A stretch of 5,174 bases of DNA from an uncultured Oscillospiraceae bacterium (GTDB lineage Bacteria; Bacillota; Clostridia; Oscillospirales; Oscillospiraceae): the NCBI GenBank assembly GCA_902497145.1, contig CABVDR010000109.1:1-5174 (forward strand), written 5' to 3'. This document shows positions 4,791-5,174 of this stretch, piece after piece (position 1 is the stretch's first letter; the number at the start of each line of letters is the position of its first letter). Made by a program: the position numbers and the translations under genes. Below the pieces are notes generated by a model that saw nothing but the letters and a program-made list of their open reading frames with translations, was not told the DNA's origin and ran no database searches.

Positions 4791-5174
4791 TTACATTTCA
4801 TCTAAAATGGTTCCGTTGGTACCAATGGTCACCACCTGCCAGGGGATCATCTTACCGCTGGCCTGGAGAGCTTTCTTCACCGCCAGCTCAATGCCGCCGC
4901 AGCAGGGCACCTCCATGCGCACCACGGTGACGCTCTTCACGTCGTTGCGCATCAGGATCTCGGTGAACTTCTCGCTGTAATCCACACTGTCCAGCTTGGG
5001 GCAGCCCACCAGGGTCACGTGGCCCCGGATGAAGCGCTGGTGGAAGTTGGCGTAGGCGTAGGCGGTGCAGTCGGCGGCCACCAGCAGGCGGCAGCCCTGG
5101 AAGTAGGGGGCCATGGGGTTGACCAGCTTGATCTGCACCGGCCACTGGCTCAGCTGGCTGACGCTCTCCCCCTG
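4791..5174 (-). CDS. Iron-sulfur-associated cysteine-rich protein, C-terminal part (5' end outside the window)
   Basis: The frame is open to the window edge and ends at TAA (4793-4791), giving 127 visible C-terminal residues. A GTG at 5138 has no Shine-Dalgarno and is internal, because the frame upstream (SQLSQWPVQIKLVNP) already fits the same family. Visible motifs are APYFQGCRLLVAADCTAYA (residues 22-40 of the visible part), HVTLVGCPKLD (52-62) and VVRMEVPCCGGIE (84-96), with cysteines at 28, 36, 58, 91 and 92. From memory, this pattern matches the C-terminal half of 4Fe-4S ferredoxin-type proteins in Clostridia and other anaerobes. Their N-terminal CxxC clusters would lie outside the window. 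The reaction is unknown; a cytoplasmic redox role is inferred. It forms its own transcription unit end, closed by the terminator at 4789-4755. Confidence 0.72.
   Translation of the reverse strand, partial: QGESVSQLSQWPVQIKLVNPMAPYFQGCRLLVAADCTAYAYANFHQRFIRGHVTLVGCPKLDSVDYSEKFTEILMRNDVKSVTVVRMEVPCCGGIELAVKKALQASGKMIPWQVVTIGTNGTILDEM

Overview
The window suggests a GC-rich, spore-forming member of the Clostridia, most likely Oscillospirales (a Flavonifractor/Intestinimonas-like gut anaerobe). This rests on a tricistronic germinant-receptor operon, strong AGGAGG-type ribosome binding sites, GC-rich protein genes beside an AT-rich rRNA leader, and a clostridial-looking 16S 5' end. The genus is a guess. 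Every gene reads on the minus strand, so the biological order runs from the high-coordinate end down to position 1.

Layout in transcription order. (1) 5174-4791 is the C-terminal part of a protein resembling cysteine-rich iron-sulfur-associated proteins of anaerobes. It is cut by the window edge and followed by a strong intrinsic terminator (4789-4755). (2) A germinant-receptor operon in the order gerA (4704-3187), gerC (3190-2066), gerB (1688-576). A candidate forespore sigma-G promoter lies just upstream of gerA. gerA and gerC overlap by 4 bp (GTGA), with the gerC Shine-Dalgarno inside gerA. gerC and gerB are instead separated by 377 bp that code for nothing obvious but are packed with inverted repeats and bounded by an inverted pair of about 20 bp. 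This looks like a small non-autonomous repeat element. (3) From 575 to 37 is an AT-rich rRNA promoter and leader region. It has three tandem sigma-A promoters, each with a perfect TTGACA, a 17-bp spacer and an extended -10 (TGn). Phased A-tracts lie upstream of the first and last, and a leader with hairpins and a boxA-like sequence follows. (4) 36-1 is the first 36 nt of a 16S rRNA gene, which continues outside the window.

The three Ger proteins should form one inner-membrane receptor of dormant spores. GerA carries the large cytoplasmic and membrane domains, GerB is the APC-type transporter-like ligand-binding subunit, and GerC is the lipid-anchored outer-face subunit. The order A-C-B is that of the gerK operon of Bacillus subtilis. 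The identity of the germinant cannot be read from the sequence. I see no terminator between gerB and the rRNA promoters, so ger transcripts made in the forespore may run into the rrn operon. I found no new enzymatic or defence system. The most unusual items are the palindromic insert inside the ger operon and the modular triplicate rRNA promoter array.
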